Source: Eublepharis macularius
Taxonomy: Eukaryota > Chordata > Lepidosauria > Squamata > Eublepharidae
DNA: 64,000 nucleotides
NCBI RefSeq assembly: GCF_028583425.1
Contig: NC_072791.1
Span: 45,019,368 to 45,083,367, forward strand
Direction of reading: 5' to 3'
The notes under the pieces are model-generated. The model was not told the origin of the DNA, made no database searches, and worked only from the letters and a program-made list of their open reading frames with translations. Below, in pieces: positions 61,360-64,000 of the stretch (position 1 is the stretch's first letter; each line of letters starts with the position of its first letter). The translations under genes were made by a program, and so were the position numbers.

Positions 61360-64000
61360 AGACATTTTTTCATGTGGGGAGGGTTTTTTTTTAACACTGG
61401 GAAAGAACATTACAAAACAGTGGTGCAGCCTAGAATTCTACCACCTCATTCTGCACAAGATGTAGTGCTATTCTCAGCTCAGGGAGCTAGTTTGAAGTGC
61501 TGCTTTTTCTCTCACTCCAGCATCTCATACAGCTTCCCATACAGGAGAAATACTCAGCCGCCATTGTTTTAGTTAGCATGCATCCAGCAGATAACAGGAA
61601 ACATCTTCTTCCTCTCATAAAACAGACAGGCTGATTTAAGGTACTAAAGGCAGACTGGACATTCTCATATGCTGAGGATTAAGAGTTACTGTCCACTACT
61701 TGTTTGATGTGATCACCAGCCTTCAGGAGGTGGCTGTCTGGTTTGTCATTGTGCAATTCCTTCAGGAAGGACTTTCGAGGAATGCTGCCCTCAAAAAGTA
61801 GCTTTAAAATTTTCTGGGATTGCAATGTCTCACTGAAAACTTTAACAAACAATTACAGTGAGAAAGAATTGTTAATTTCAGAAGACCTGTACTAAATCTG
61901 GACACATTTCTCAATAGCTAGTCTGCTGAAGTGGTAAAAACTGCTAGTAGCTCTTAGTTTTGTGTTCCTTCCTGATGTTAATTCCAGTATGGGTTTTTTT
62001 CACCAATGCTAATAGTAATGCCTCAAAAAGTTGTACTAACTTTGCCCAATCAAATTATTTGCTCCCTAGCCAATCATCTGCTCCTCCTCCACATTATGTA
62101 GTTAGGCACAGGTCTATCTATTTCAGTCATCGCTAATAACTATCATTTCTTTGCTCTATCTCAGTCAAGCCCTTCTCCCAAATCCTAGGGCCATAAAATC
62201 CGGTAATACCGTCAGTTAGCCAAGAATTCTGGAGAGTCCCATTGGAGCTACAGATATAACTATTTAGATAACTGTTTGATCTTCTGTTGTGGGTTTTGCC
62301 TTCGGTGGATTATCCTATACATTTTCTTTCATAGAAGTATACATCTCAATCTTCATTCTTTTAATTTTTTTTAGTACCTGAACAAACCTATTTTCGTTTG
62401 AACTGATAACAGTTCCTACATTTTTAATTTACTAATTTATTGACTTTATTTATAGCCTGCCTTTCTCACTCAGACTTTCTCACTCAGACTTCAGGTGATG
62501 ATGGGGCAGGGAGGGAGGAATGGTCATCTGTGGCTACCCAAACCCAGGTCATTACCAAAAATGCAATGGTCCTTCCACATCCTCTAGCCATTCCCCAAAT
62601 TCACAAGGAGGATATTCAAAGAGGGGAGGAGCCTGGAGAAGGCCTTGGTACTTATAAAGATAATGGATGGATTTAGAAAGATAATGTGAAGGAACAGATG
62701 GGAAATCAAATACTCTGTATCCCAAGGCATCATCTCTTCTTCAATGCATTGTCATGCTTCTTTCGGTATTCCCGTGACACGGACAGATTGCATTTCCTGC
62801 TAATCCTCTCCTTACCACTAAAAGGCTCTCAGAACATCAACAGAAGCAGCTGACCAGGATGTGGCTCTATCAGATAACCAACTGTTTGCATGCAAAATGA
62901 GGGCACTGACATTTCAAGCAGCCCACTGAACTTTTCTCAGATGCCTCTAAGAATCACTGAAAGCAAGGTATCATAATCCTAACTTTATTTTTTTCGTACT
63001 GGGGCAGAGAGATGTATTCAGAGGTAACTTCCTTGTCCATTGAGGTATTTCACACCCATGCAGCCAAAACAAGGGAAGGCTGAGGTCACTTGAGGTGTTA
63101 TTGGAAGTTATCTTTCAGATCACAGACTACTTCTGCAATCACTCATCAGAAGGAGGATACAGATTGGAGGAATGTGTCATATATGTCTGTCTACATATCT
63201 GCCATGAGTATGTTTCTGTATTCTGCGCTCTGTACTGGTCCTCTGAGAGTATATGAAGTTGCCTATCAGGGGCCTGTTTGGCTGGGAGTTGCTTATCTTA
63301 CAAGTGCCTACTTTCGTTTTTGCAGCTGCTGGAGAAAGTGTCTTTGAGAGCCAGCTTGCGCCTGGGAACTGAAATGACTTCATTTTTGCTTCTCTCCTCC
63401 AGTTCTCCTTTGCTCCTATCTCAAAACCAACTTCCCACCCCTTCCTGGCTCTTTCACACCAGAATCCTAACCGTCCAAATCCTACAGGCGGGAACTTGCT
63501 CTATAACTAATCCCTCCAAACCTTTACACATCACTTCCGCCAATGCCCTTGTCTGTGTATGCTGATACTGATGGATCTCTAATAAAGTAACTTTAACTGC
63601 CAGAACCTGACAGAATGAAAATTAGGACTCGGATTAATGGAATTACTATGGTGGGGGAAGGGAATCAGTGACAGACAGAAAATGAAGGGTTTCTTGTTTC
63701 CAGATACTCCTGTTTTTATTTCCATTCTTTTCTCTGCTGGAGGTCTGCCAATAGTCAGAGTGTCTATTTGTCTTACCTGATGTCTGAGAGAGGCATACCA
63801 GCACTTAGGGAGATGTCCTTTCTCATAAGAACAAGTGATGCAACTCACTTGATCTCAGTCAGAAAAGTAATTGCTGCCAAAGAATTGGATGCAGAAATTC
63901 AACCCTTTGTCACCTGCAGCTTACTAAATTTGACTTATCTTTGTATCTGGCAAAATAAGGAATTCCTTTTAAAAAGTACAAATGCAGATAGATGCCCATT
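61360..64000. other. Gene-free right flank
   Basis: Mostly unique sequence with a LINE-tail-like patch near 62430-62500. An AATAAA with a preceding CT-rich tract near 63580 is not enough to call a gene. No exon was recognised. Confidence 0.35.

Noticed and set aside
63300-63600. Possible exon or repeat end near an AATAAA on the + strand
   Set aside because: An acceptor-like TTTTTGCAG and a later AATAAA occur, but there is no convincing frame or family. It was left unannotated.

Overview
This is a stretch of nuclear DNA from an amniote vertebrate, most likely a squamate reptile and possibly a gecko (the species is inferred, not proven). The evidence is exon-intron genes with vertebrate splice sites, CpG-island promoters, and a dense load of CR1 and L2 LINE fragments, tRNA-derived and 5S-rRNA-derived SINEs, hAT-type DNA elements and Penelope-like retroelement pieces of the kind common in lizards.

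The window holds two recognisable genes in head-to-head arrangement. TGFB3 (transforming growth factor beta 3 precursor) is complete on the + strand. It has seven coding exons between 24301 and 50641 and encodes 410 residues with signal peptide, latency-associated prodomain, RGD motif, RKKR furin site and a 112-residue cystine-knot ligand. Its TATA box and CRE-like promoter lie at 23634-23657 and its poly(A) signal at 51460. IFT43 (intraflagellar transport protein 43) starts on the - strand. Coding exon 1 (19910-19960) sits in a separate CpG island with X-box-like RFX motifs and exon 2 is at 17569-17649. I could not find later exons, so they are probably beyond the left edge or too diverged to see by eye. 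The same neighbour pair (IFT43 and TGFB3 divergent) is known from mammals. In mammals TTLL5 converges on the 3' end of TGFB3, and a weak candidate for its terminal exon lies on the - strand at about 55.54-56.10 kb.

Layout: 1-17.5 kb is IFT43 intron or flank filled with repeats (CR1, L2, a palindromic Penelope-like copy, a 0.8-kb GC-rich minisatellite). 17.5-20.1 kb is the IFT43 5' end. 20.1-23.2 kb is intergenic, with a 375-bp near-perfect palindrome and a CTCF-like motif. 23.2-51.5 kb is TGFB3, with introns of about 10.0, 2.3, 5.5, 1.0, 2.8 and 3.4 kb. 51.5-64 kb is repeat-rich flank.

The most notable structures are: (1) an exact 91-bp copy of the first part of the TGFB3 5' UTR inside TGFB3 intron 1; (2) three Penelope-like insertions bounded by 12-14 bp target-site duplications, two of them inverted-repeat (palindromic), each carrying a minimal hammerhead-ribozyme motif; and (3) 5S-rRNA-derived SINEs, one with a perfect 15-bp target-site duplication.
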